A stretch of 64,000 nt of DNA from Nostoc sp. MS1 (GTDB taxonomy: Bacteria; Cyanobacteriota; Cyanobacteriia; Cyanobacteriales; Nostocaceae): contig NZ_AP023441.1 of assembly GCF_019976755.1 (NCBI RefSeq), positions 248,001 through 312,000 of the forward strand, in the 5' to 3' direction. The notes below the pieces were generated by a model. The model saw only the letters and a program-made list of their open reading frames with translations. It ran no database searches and was not told the origin of the DNA. The position numbers and the translations under genes were made by a program. Each line of letters begins with the position of its first letter. Position 1 is the first letter of the stretch. Positions 52,566 to 60,800 of the stretch are shown one piece after another.

Positions 52566-52835
52566 ATGCCTAAATATATTGTGTGGGGAACTTATTGTGA
52601 CGACGTTCTCGAAAAGCGCACCCCTTACCGTCAAGCGCATTTAGATGGACTAGCAAAACAAAAAGAATCAGGTGTACTCATCACCATCGGCCCTACTAAA
52701 GATGTCACCAAAGTCTTTGGTATTTACGAAGCCGAAACAGAAGAAACTGTACGTCAGTTAATTGAAAATGATCCCTACTGGCAAAATGGTATCTGGACTG
52801 AATATTCTGTAAAAGAATGGATTCAAGCCATCTAG
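52566..52835 (+). CDS. YciI-like protein
   Basis: An 89-residue YCII-related protein (ferredoxin-like alpha/beta fold) with MPKYIVWGTYCDDVLEKRTPYRQAHLDGLA, where the His-containing RQAHLD helix is the likely active site, ITIGPTKD and a C-terminal GIWTEYSVKEW. Members include dehydrochlorinases and chlorite-like enzymes; here the role is unknown. The 5' leader is occupied by the 67-base repeat, so the promoter is unclear. Confidence 0.85.
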   Translation: MPKYIVWGTYCDDVLEKRTPYRQAHLDGLAKQKESGVLITIGPTKDVTKVFGIYEAETEETVRQLIENDPYWQNGIWTEYSVKEWIQAI

Positions 52836-52921
52836 CATTTCCCACAAGGATCATCAACCTTAACTGAAACGTCATAAAAAGTGAAAAATCTGGTGTTGTA
52901 GATATGACTTATCCAGCCAAA

Positions 52922-53170
52922 TCAACCAACACCATAACGATTTTTATAAAATGACAAAATTTGCTCTACACGTTGCCGACTTTCGGAGTTAGCTTTTTCT
53001 GTCCAACACAGAGATATACTCTCAATTTGGCTTTGATAGTAATCAAACTGTGAGGATGATTGAGGAATTAGACTCACCTCTACGCCTTCGACTTGACGCA
53101 GATGAGCGGCTATCTCTCGATACACCGCCAACGGTAAACCAGCAAATTCAATTTTTTCTTTAGTCTCCAT
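52922..53170 (-). CDS. Conserved small hypothetical protein
   Basis: An 82-residue soluble protein, METKEKIEFAGLPLAVYREIAAHLRQ start, with strand VEVSLIP and IESISLCW. No family recognised with certainty; its alpha-beta-beta-alpha pattern could be a ferredoxin-like fold. It lies directly downstream (27-base gap) of the PilP-like lipoprotein gene on the same strand and is probably co-transcribed. Confidence 0.62.
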   Translation of the reverse strand: METKEKIEFAGLPLAVYREIAAHLRQVEGVEVSLIPQSSSQFDYYQSQIESISLCWTEKANSESRQRVEQILSFYKNRYGVG

Positions 53171-53197
53171 CTTTACGAGGCTCCAACAGCAGGAAGA

Positions 53198-54022
53198 TTA
53201 AGTTGTAGGTGTTCCCACTGAAGCCGGAGTACCAGCAGGGTTTGTATTCCCTGGTGCTGCTCCGACAGGTGCTTCACCTACGGTTCTGGCAACTTCAATA
53301 CCATATTGTTCCAGAATTACAATCGGATTGGAACCTGCATTCATTTCAATTCGTTTTACTAGCAAACCATTTGCTAATCTTTGTCCTGCTTGCACATAAC
53401 GACTGGCAACTTCGTTAGGTATTTTGATAATAGCTTGGGGTTCTCTACCAACAATAACTACACCTGTCACCATCACTGCTCTAGCCAAATCAGGTTGTGC
53501 TGGTGGGGGTAATACCGAGACTAAAGTGGGATTAGGCACGATTTGAGGTAGAACTTTAGGTAAAACTGGCATCAAAGTAGGACGCGGTTTTACAGCAACT
53601 AATTTCTTACTGGTAGTTGCAGTTGTGTTAGTGTTCGGATTTACCTTTTGTGGCTTAACAGCAGCAGGTAAAGGAGGTAAAGAAGGAACTACTTTGGAGG
53701 GTACATTTGTTGGCATTTCGGCAACTGGCTGTCCCATAATGCCAGCAAAGGGGTCAACTCGTCCTTTGGTAACGATATTTACCCGCTCATTGCTATTAGT
53801 CAGTTGAATTAAATTAGGAGTCGTAGAGGCAACTTTTTCAGGCACTTTAGCTGATACTACCGGATTACTGAAAGATTGAGCCTTGGCTGGCGCTTTCGCT
53901 ACAGGCGCAGCAGCTGGGGGGGTAGGGGTTGGAGTAGCAGCTTGTTGTGTATCCTCCGAAGAACATCCGGCGATCGCCACTGTAACAATAGCTGCAAGTA
54001 AAATTTTATATTTTCTGCCCAT
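53198..54022 (-). CDS. Pro-rich lipoprotein with PilP/GspC-like C-terminal domain
   Basis: A 274-residue lipoprotein: MGRKYKILLAAIVTVAIAGCSS, lipobox AIAGC with Cys20. A Pro/Ala/Thr-rich linker (about 25-60) is followed by KGRVDPFAGIMGQP and another Pro/Lys-rich stretch, then a small domain (about 190-255) GVVIVGREPQAIIKIP...YVQAGQRLANGLLVKRIEMNAGSNPIVILEQ, the pattern of PilP or GspC homology domains. The DPF motif is also typical of PilP. I infer a role in type IV pilus assembly, consistent with sigF next door. The frame extends five residues to a TTG; ATG preferred. Confidence 0.62.
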   Translation of the reverse strand: MGRKYKILLAAIVTVAIAGCSSEDTQQAATPTPTPPAAAPVAKAPAKAQSFSNPVVSAKVPEKVASTTPNLIQLTNSNERVNIVTKGRVDPFAGIMGQPVAEMPTNVPSKVVPSLPPLPAAVKPQKVNPNTNTTATTSKKLVAVKPRPTLMPVLPKVLPQIVPNPTLVSVLPPPAQPDLARAVMVTGVVIVGREPQAIIKIPNEVASRYVQAGQRLANGLLVKRIEMNAGSNPIVILEQYGIEVARTVGEAPVGAAPGNTNPAGTPASVGTPTT

Positions 54023-54064
54023 TAGCCGTTCTCTCAAGCTATAGGAAACTGCGATTTACAAAAA

Positions 54065-54094
54065 TCAAAAATGCCTGTTTGTAATTCAGGCATT
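54065..54094 (-). terminator. Terminator of sigF
   Basis: On the minus strand AATGCCTG pairs with CAGGCATT across a nine-base loop, then TTTTGATTTTTG, about 95 bases past the sigF stop and before the lipoprotein gene. Confidence 0.75.
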
Positions 54095-54187
54095 GTTGTC
54101 GTTTCCTTTATAACCTAATTTTTCAAATTTCAAGAGTTGTTTTTGGCACTAATATTTCCGAATAAATGCTGATGACTTAACAGCAAG

Positions 54188-54964
54188 TTAATCATCCACT
54201 GCACACATGAGATTCTTTAACAAGTCCAGTCCTTTTTTGACTCTTCTAGAAACTGTGACTACACTAATTCCCAAGTGTTCGGCTACTTGTTTTTGCGTCA
54301 AGTCTTGCAAGAATACACACTCTAAAACTTCACGAGTGCGTTGTTCTAGCTGGAACAATGCTTGTTGTAAACGGATTTGGTCTTCTTGTGCCAACTGAAA
54401 GCTACGATAGTGGCTGTCAGGAACCAAGTCTCCCAAACTAGTAGCACCCTCTTCACCATCCTGCACAGGTACATCTAAACTCAAGGGAGCGCGATTTACC
54501 CAGGCTAATTTTATTTCCTGCCATTCATCCGGCGAAATTTCCAATGCTGTTGCTAATTCTGTGTCGGTTGGTTGGCGGTTATACTGTTCTCGTAAGGAAC
54601 GGGAAACACCTATAGCTCGTTGTTGTATCGCTAAGTAACGCCGAGGAATCCTCACTGTTACACCCTTATCACGTAGGTAGTGTTGAATCTCGCCGCGAAT
54701 ATAGGGAATAGCAAAAGAGCTAAAAGCGTGACCTTTAGAAATTTCAAATCTTTCAATAGCTCTAATTAAACCTAAACAACCAACTTGAACTAAATCATCG
54801 TAGCTTTCTCGGCATTGATTCATCCAGTAGTGAGCTTCTTTCCTCACCAATCCAAAATTAAGTTGTACCAGTTGATTACGAATATTTTCTGAGCGAGATT
54901 GCTGATATTCTCGTAACAACTGCCAAATTTCGTACTTTAGTTCGTTGGTAGCTGCTGTAGGCAT
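54188..54964 (-). CDS. sigF: RNA polymerase sigma factor SigF (group 3)
   Basis: A 258-residue group 3 sigma factor of the SigB/F/G type. Region 2 at about 30-100 (FGLVRKEAHYWMNQCRESYDDLVQVGCLGLIRAIERFE, with IRGEIQHYLRDKGVTVRIPRRYL leading into region 3), region 3 at about 115-180, region 4 at about 195-255 with helix-turn-helix LTQKQVAEHLGISVVTVSRRVKKGL. In Synechocystis SigF governs pilus and motility genes. I recall sigF next to psbO in Anabaena PCC 7120 as here. No anti-sigma gene is adjacent. Confidence 0.93.
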   Translation of the reverse strand: MPTAATNELKYEIWQLLREYQQSRSENIRNQLVQLNFGLVRKEAHYWMNQCRESYDDLVQVGCLGLIRAIERFEISKGHAFSSFAIPYIRGEIQHYLRDKGVTVRIPRRYLAIQQRAIGVSRSLREQYNRQPTDTELATALEISPDEWQEIKLAWVNRAPLSLDVPVQDGEEGATSLGDLVPDSHYRSFQLAQEDQIRLQQALFQLEQRTREVLECVFLQDLTQKQVAEHLGISVVTVSRRVKKGLDLLKNLMCAVDD

Positions 54965-55617
54965 AGCATTGCATTATTAGGGAAATAATTATTTGGTTAA
55001 ACGCTCTTAAATGAACTTGCTAAGAGTTACTCTCCATCTTTGGAGGTCACTGGGTATTAAGAAAAATTGCATATCTACTGTGAGAACTTTGATCAACTCA
55101 CGGTTTGTATAATCAAAATGCCAAGTATCTAGCAACTAAGCAGAGTTTCACTGAGCAAAAAAAGGTTTTGTATTTGTTATGGGTTTTTGGTATTTTGTGT
55201 CGCTTTTTTAGAGCGACATACAGACAAAATATAAAATTTTTAGTTAAATTTAAAACCGAGATTGTACTTAACTTTGTAGAGAAGTCTTTAGGCTGAATTT
55301 CTCAGATATTCTTGACTATAGGAACTCTAAGTTCTCAGTAAAGATACTAGTAAAATCATGGTAAATTCATCTAAACTTTAAAACTTACAAGTGAAAAAAA
55401 GTAAATAATGATATGTATGAAAATTTTTGAGAAATATCAAATGTAGTCGGAGTGACATGTCAAAAACGCATCACTACTGAAAAATCAGCAGAAAAGTTTA
55501 TATATTGTTATAAATAGCTTTTAAGGTGAGTGTCATAACCCTCACCCTCAGTAACTTATTCTTTGATATTAGAAAAATATTTAGTTAAGTAGCTCAGTGT
55601 TAAAAATTATCGCTATG

Positions 55618-55655
55618 GCAAGGCAGGAGGCAGGAGGCAGAAGGCAGGAGGGAAG
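55618..55655. repeat. GGCAGGA heptamer array
   Basis: Four to five tandem near-copies of GGCAGGA with a GGCAGAA variant. The same unit appears inside the nifJ linker. Confidence 0.75.
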
Positions 55656-55791
55656 AGGGTTATAGCTTTATTTACCTTTCTTAACTTAGTTTTGTTTTTT
55701 CCCACCGACTTACTTAACTTAACGCCAAATGAGTCTTAGAAACTGCCTTTGCAGGTTAAAAACCTAATTCTTTGTTAGTTTGCATAGGCAT

Positions 55792-55812
55792 AAAAAAAGG
55801 GCTAGAAGCCCC
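55792..55812 (-). terminator. Intrinsic terminator downstream of psbO
   Basis: On the minus strand GGGGCTTCTAGCCC forms a GC-rich hairpin followed by seven T. It lies about 200 bases after the psbO stop; nothing else on that strand precedes it. Confidence 0.75.
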
Positions 55813-56015
55813 TCTCTATTGTCTGCTTTTTACCAGATATGGAACTATATTGTCTCTCAGTCCTTGTATTGGCTAGATTCTATCAACTTGAAAATTGCTT
55901 AATTAAGCGAATAGCTAACCCATACATGCCTACAAAATTAAGGGAATATGGGTTAACCTTTCACAAGGAACTTGAGTATATGGACAAAAATTGGTTCTAC
56001 GTGAATCAAGAGAAT

Positions 56016-56849
56016 TTAAGCACGGCTGGGTTCAACACGAGCGTAGAATATTCCCCGAATCTTCACTTCTTTAGGTTCATCAGCACCTAAATCTGTATCA
56101 GAAGGCTGTTCGCTCTCAAAAGTACCAGCAATTTCTCCACTAGCACTATCAACTTTAGCTACTTGGAGAGAAATTTTGCCTTTGAGAATTTCTGCACGCT
56201 TAATGTTAGTACGGGTGAGGTCTTCATTATCAGCTTGAGCAGGAAGAGCAACAGCATTATCGTAGCCGCTAGTAACACCACGACCTTTAGGATCTAAGAA
56301 TGCAGCACCACGATAAGAAGGTACTTTGAATGTACCTTCAAAGTCTGTAGAAGTGTTGAGACTGGTTAAATTGGGTTGTGTCTGAGCAACTAAGTTCTTG
56401 ATAGTGAAGAGGAAAGGTACTCGTTCGCCACCAGGTAATTGCACAGTAATGGCTTGGAAGTCAAGACCATCAGTTTCTACAAAAGTCAAGCTGTTATCAT
56501 CATTGAACTTAAGATCACCTGCTACTTGGTCAATGGTGGATGTGTATCTGGTTAACAATTTACCAGCGACAAATTCTGCTGATTGACGTTTATTAGCAGG
56601 TTCTTCTTTGACGAAGAAGTTAGTTGGTTCTAAGCAAAGTTCTTTGATGACGTAAGACTGGCTAGAATCCAAGGGAATTGAGCCACGGCTTGTTTCTGTC
56701 AGTTGAGGACATTTGTTAGCCAAGCCAGTGCCACGAATTTGTTCGTAAGTCAGTATATCTTTGCCACTAGCAGCTGGAGCATCACTACAAGCAGTCAGTA
56801 GCCCCAAGCACACAGCCAAGAATGCAACAATTAAAGCGCGATACCTCAT
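56016..56849 (-). CDS. psbO: Photosystem II manganese-stabilising protein PsbO
   Basis: A 277-residue lumenal extrinsic protein that stabilises the Mn4CaO5 cluster of photosystem II. Signal peptide MRYRALIVAFLAVCLGLLTA ends in a lipobox-like TACSD. The mature part begins with LTYEQIRGTGLANKCPQL, with the disulfide Cys pair (NKCPQ and ELCLEP), and shows GRGVTSGYDNAVALPA, EGTFKVPSYRGAAFLDPKGRG and FESEQPSDTDLG, all PsbO blocks. The longest frame has 23 more residues; a TGAGG ribosome site seven bases before ATG 56849 settles the start. Strongly expressed from its own promoter, presumably at 56850-57100. Confidence 0.97.
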   Translation of the reverse strand: MRYRALIVAFLAVCLGLLTACSDAPAASGKDILTYEQIRGTGLANKCPQLTETSRGSIPLDSSQSYVIKELCLEPTNFFVKEEPANKRQSAEFVAGKLLTRYTSTIDQVAGDLKFNDDNSLTFVETDGLDFQAITVQLPGGERVPFLFTIKNLVAQTQPNLTSLNTSTDFEGTFKVPSYRGAAFLDPKGRGVTSGYDNAVALPAQADNEDLTRTNIKRAEILKGKISLQVAKVDSASGEIAGTFESEQPSDTDLGADEPKEVKIRGIFYARVEPSRA

Positions 56850-57464
56850 GATCAACCTCAATGTCAAAAATCGATATATAAAGGGTTTAGGCATAGGGAT
56901 AAGTACATTTTGCGCCAAAGTGGCATCACTACTTACCTCAATTAACGCGAAGATTTGTTTTGACTTCGCGCTGTGCTAATGCCACAAGCATCAGCAGGTT
57001 CGCCCAAGTCGTTCTGTATTATGTATGTGTTACCACGAAATACAGCCGATCGCTTTATTAGGGAAATCAGCCAGATCATACGATTTTTTTTAACTCAAAA
57101 TCAAAGCACTCTAGTCTTGAGTAGCTACCGTTGATCCCGTCAGGCTTCTTTTGAGTCTGTGAGAAACGTTACTGCGTCACTTTAGTATTAGAAAGCAGGA
57201 GGCAAATCAATTCAAAATTCAAAATTCGTCTTGGAAAGTTTGCTCAACGGGGGGAACCCCCGCACCGCAACTTTCCGCAAAATTCAAAATTAAGAATTTC
57301 TCAGCACGGGCTGAACGCCCCGCTTCCGCTAAAAGTACTCAGAACTTTTAAGCTAGAGAGCAGGGTAAAAATCTCTTGAGTATGCCTGTAAAGTTGTATT
57401 GAGGCAGAAAAGACAGCTATATTCGGTAAATTTAAGTAAACTTTATCTACACAAAGAGGATTGC
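56850..57464. other. psbO promoter region and repeat-bearing spacer
   Basis: A 615-base divergent gap. The psbO leader holds GAGG just before the ATG. Copy 2 of the 67-base repeat is at 57216-57282, followed by a GC-rich dispersed-repeat-like stretch ACGGGCTGAACGCCCCGCTT at about 57306-57325. AGAGGA precedes the 57465 ATG. Confidence 0.5.
57216..57282. repeat. 67-bp dispersed repeat, copy 2 (inverted)
   Basis: Exact reverse complement of 52490-52556 across all 67 bases. Both copies are flanked by AATTTTGAATT/AATTCAAAATT sequences, here with an extra duplicated TTCAAAA unit on each side, which resembles a target duplication. Confidence 0.9.
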
Positions 57465-57821
57465 ATGAGCAACAACGGTACTACAGAATCAGGGCAATTA
57501 TCGGAACAGTTACATAAGATTACAAATGTAGTGCAGGATGTTGCTAGAGGTTGCCAAGGAAATACTACGGCTCTTTTACAATTGCTGCGTCAGTTGGAGC
57601 TATTACACAGAGAAATTCGTGATGGAACATTTCAAGAGAGTTTGCCTAATAATCGTCAGCAACTCTACGCTTTGCTAAAAGACATTGAAGCAGAAGGAGG
57701 TTGGCCTTACATTGAACGTATGAGGTTGCAAGCTTTTTTAAGAAATTTGTTAGCAGCAGAGATGGAAGAAAACAACCAAAAGGATGGCAGTCATGATTTA
57801 TTACGTGGCGATCGCTCTTGA
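57465..57821 (+). CDS. Conserved hypothetical protein, helical
   Basis: A 118-residue predominantly helical soluble protein, MSNNGTTESGQLSEQLHKITNVVQDVARGCQGNTTALLQLLRQLE start, then LHREIRDGTFQESLP and WPYIERMRLQAFLRNLL. No family recognised. AGAGGA about six bases before ATG 57465 favours this over the TTG-initiated frame from 57399. It converges with the giant WD40 gene; their ends are 48 bases apart. Confidence 0.65.
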   Translation: MSNNGTTESGQLSEQLHKITNVVQDVARGCQGNTTALLQLLRQLELLHREIRDGTFQESLPNNRQQLYALLKDIEAEGGWPYIERMRLQAFLRNLLAAEMEENNQKDGSHDLLRGDRS

Positions 57822-57869
57822 AGTTAGTACAGTCATAATAAACAACTAACAGCACTAGCCCAATAAATT

Positions 57870-60800
57870 TTACAGATCATCCTTGATATCATCACAAAGT
57901 GAGCGATCGCGCTCGTCTACATTGTTATTGTGTTTGAGATAGTTATTGACCCAGCCACAACCACGAGTTAGTAGGTCATCAAGATGTAAATTCCATAAAA
58001 TAATTGTGCCGTCATCACTAGCTGATGCTAATGTTTGCCCATCTGGGCTAAAACTGACGCTTAACACAGGCGCACTATGACCGTTGAGGGTTTTAATCAA
58101 TTTGCCCTCACGGCTCCATAATTTGACTGTGCTGTCCCAATTAGCAGTAGCGAGGATTTCACCATTAGGACTAAAAGCTACGGCATTAACACTGTCGCTG
58201 AGTCCTTTTAAAAGGGTTTGGATCAAAGTTCCGTCTCGTCGCCATAACCTAACTGTGTTGTCCCAACCCGCAGAAGCTAACAATTGTTCAGTGGGGCTAA
58301 AGCTGACACCTAATACCCAGCTATCATGGGGAGCGAGAGTTTTAATTAAACTGCCATCTCGTCGCCACAGTTTGATTGTTTTGTCGTTACTGGCAGAAGC
58401 TAAAATTTCTCCATCGGGGCTAAAACTGACGCTATTTACTCGTGCTTCATGCCCTTTTAAGGTTTTGAGCAGACTACCATCACGATTCCACAGTTTAATT
58501 GTGCTATCTCTACTAGCTGAGGCGATTAAACTTCCATCTGGGCTGAAGTTAACACTGGTGACAGCATCATTATGACCAGGGAGAGTTTTGAGGAGAGTCC
58601 CATCAAGTCGCCAAAGTTTGATGGTTTTATCTTCACTGGCAGACGCTAAGATTTCGCCTTTGGGATCAATACTCACACTGTGAACCATAGCAGTATGATC
58701 CTCTAAAACTTTGTAGATATGAGCATCAAGCTTGCCTTTACCTAATTCTCGTCGCCATAGCCTAATGGTGCGATCGCGGCTTCCCGAAGCCAATATCTGC
58801 CCATCAGGACTCCAAGCAATGCTGAGAACGCGATCCTTATGTCCTTGGAGAACTGGTAGTGTAGGTGCGGCCAAACTCCACAGTTTTACACTTTTGTCAT
58901 AGCTTCCTGAAGCCAGCATTTTATTATCAGGACTAAAAGCCACGCTAACAACAGCATCACCATGTCCCTTAAAGGTCTTGATTAATTCGCCAGTCTGACT
59001 CCAAAGGTTGATAGTGTTGTCATCACTGGCAGAGGCTAACTGTTTGCTGTCAGAACTGAAACTGAGGCTCCAAATTGTACTGGTATGTTGTTGTAAAGTT
59101 CTGTAAAGATTGACTTCTGGACTATTTTTATTAGTGCCGTCCCATTGCCACAGTTGAATTGTGTTGGCGCGATCGCCTGATGCGAGTAATTTACCATCAG
59201 GACTAAAGGTGACAGATGTTACACCCTGTCGATGCCCAGATAGAGTTTTCACTAATCTGCCATCTATCCGCCAAATTTTCACGGTCTGATCCTCGCTACC
59301 TGATGCCAGAAATTGATTATCTGGGCTGAAAGTGACCCAATTTACAGCATCTTGATGCCCTTTGATGGTTTTGACTAAGCTACCATCTCGATGCCAGATT
59401 TTGATGGTTTTATCTTTGCTGGCAGTAGCGATTAATTTTCCATCAGGGCTGAAGTTGACGCTATAAACAAAATCCTGATGTTTTATCGGCTGTTGGGCTG
59501 CTGGTTCGTATTTGCCCGTAGTTGGATTTTTCTGCCAAAGTAGCACTGTTTGGTCGAGACTAGCTGACGCTATGGTCTGGCCATCAGGACTAAAAGCAAC
59601 GCTAGTAACTGCACTAGTATGTCCTTCTAGAGTTTGAAGTAACGTCCCGTCAGAACGCCATATTTTGAGCGTTTTGTCAGTGCTACCTGATACTAACAGT
59701 TGCCCATCAGGGCTGAAAGCCACACCCCAAACAATATCGGTGTGTCCCTCCAAACGATTTAACTCAGTGACTCCATAAACTGCCTGCTGCAAAGCTGTCA
59801 CTACGCGCATGTGAGTTTCTGGATTGACTTCTTTGGCTTGTTTGAGTTTTTGCCAAGCCCTTAAACTTTCTAATAAGGCATCAAATTCTTTGTTAGAAGA
59901 AAATAGAGCTTCACTGGATGCAGCGATCGCGCTAATTTGCAAATTGGTTTCGCTAGTTTCAGCACGGGCGGTTTGTAGCTCGGCGGCTTTTTTCTGCATA
60001 TCAGCTTGCCACCATAAAGAGGCGATCGTCCCACCCATAACCGCCAGCATAATACCTGCTGCCCGTGCTTCTCTTAATCTACGCTGCAACACAGCGTTGA
60101 GATGTTCTTGCGATAATTTTTGCGCTACTTCTGCTTGGTTTTTTTCCGATTTGACTTTTTCCAATTCGGCAATAATGCCACGGTCATTTTTTTTGCGAAT
60201 TGGTTGGACTAAATAGTCATGTACTAGCTGGTAGCGATCGCCTAATTCTTCTCGCCAACACAACACTAAACCGGAACCGACTAAAATTTCTAAAATTAAT
60301 TCCCAGCATGATTCAAAGTCTGGCTGAATATCAATATCTTTTTCTAAAGCTAGAATCAAATCAGACTTAGTTTTGAGAGGGCGTGTACCTTTTTCATCAG
60401 TTAATTCATACAATAATTTCCAACTTAATTCCTCATTTTGTTGACCGCAATCTCTAATAACCTCCTCTAACCAGCGTTCTATGAGTTTTTTTGTTCCCCC
60501 ACAAAGTTTATATTTTTCTAGCGTTGTAATATTTTCTGCTTGTAGCTGTGCGCCTACTATTTGTAACTCAATAGGATTAACTTCTCCATTTTCTCCGGCT
60601 AGATCCTGCACCAACTCTTGAATTAAGTCATCCTTAACTTCATATTGAGATGTTTTGGTAAAATAGCGAATAATGCCGATAGCATCATCACTAGAAAACT
60701 TACCTAAATAGTAGCGAATATCTTTATCTAAAATATTTCGGTTAATAACATCTAAATCATGAAAATTGTCAGGTTGAGTCTTATCCCAACGTTCAAAATC

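Larger units (their letters stand above)
54965..56015. other. Long repeat-rich intergenic region between sigF and psbO
   Basis: About 1.05 kb with AT-rich DNA and short frames I judge non-coding. Elements: a GGCAGGA heptamer array (GGCAAGGCAGGAGGCAGGAG...) at about 55618-55655, and the psbO terminator at 55792-55812. No tRNA was recognised. The region must contain the sigF promoter at its left end. Confidence 0.6.

Noticed and set aside
54965..56015. Hidden tRNA or structured ncRNA in the sigF-psbO gap
   Set aside because: I found no T-loop (GGTTCGAATCC-like) sequence or cloverleaf arms; only AT-rich DNA, heptamers and a terminator.
55839..56090. 83-codon plus-strand open frame overlapping the psbO 3' end
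   Set aside because: It overlaps psbO in antisense, has no ribosome site and no recognisable product.
58084..58575. 163-codon open frame antisense to the WD40 repeats
   Set aside because: It mirrors the repeated, codon-biased WD40 sequence on the other strand and its translation is repetitive with no domain.
59824..60216. 130-codon open frame antisense to the coiled-coil/TM part of the giant protein
   Set aside because: It lies wholly inside a well-supported gene on the opposite strand and has a Ser/Ala/Cys-rich shadow composition.
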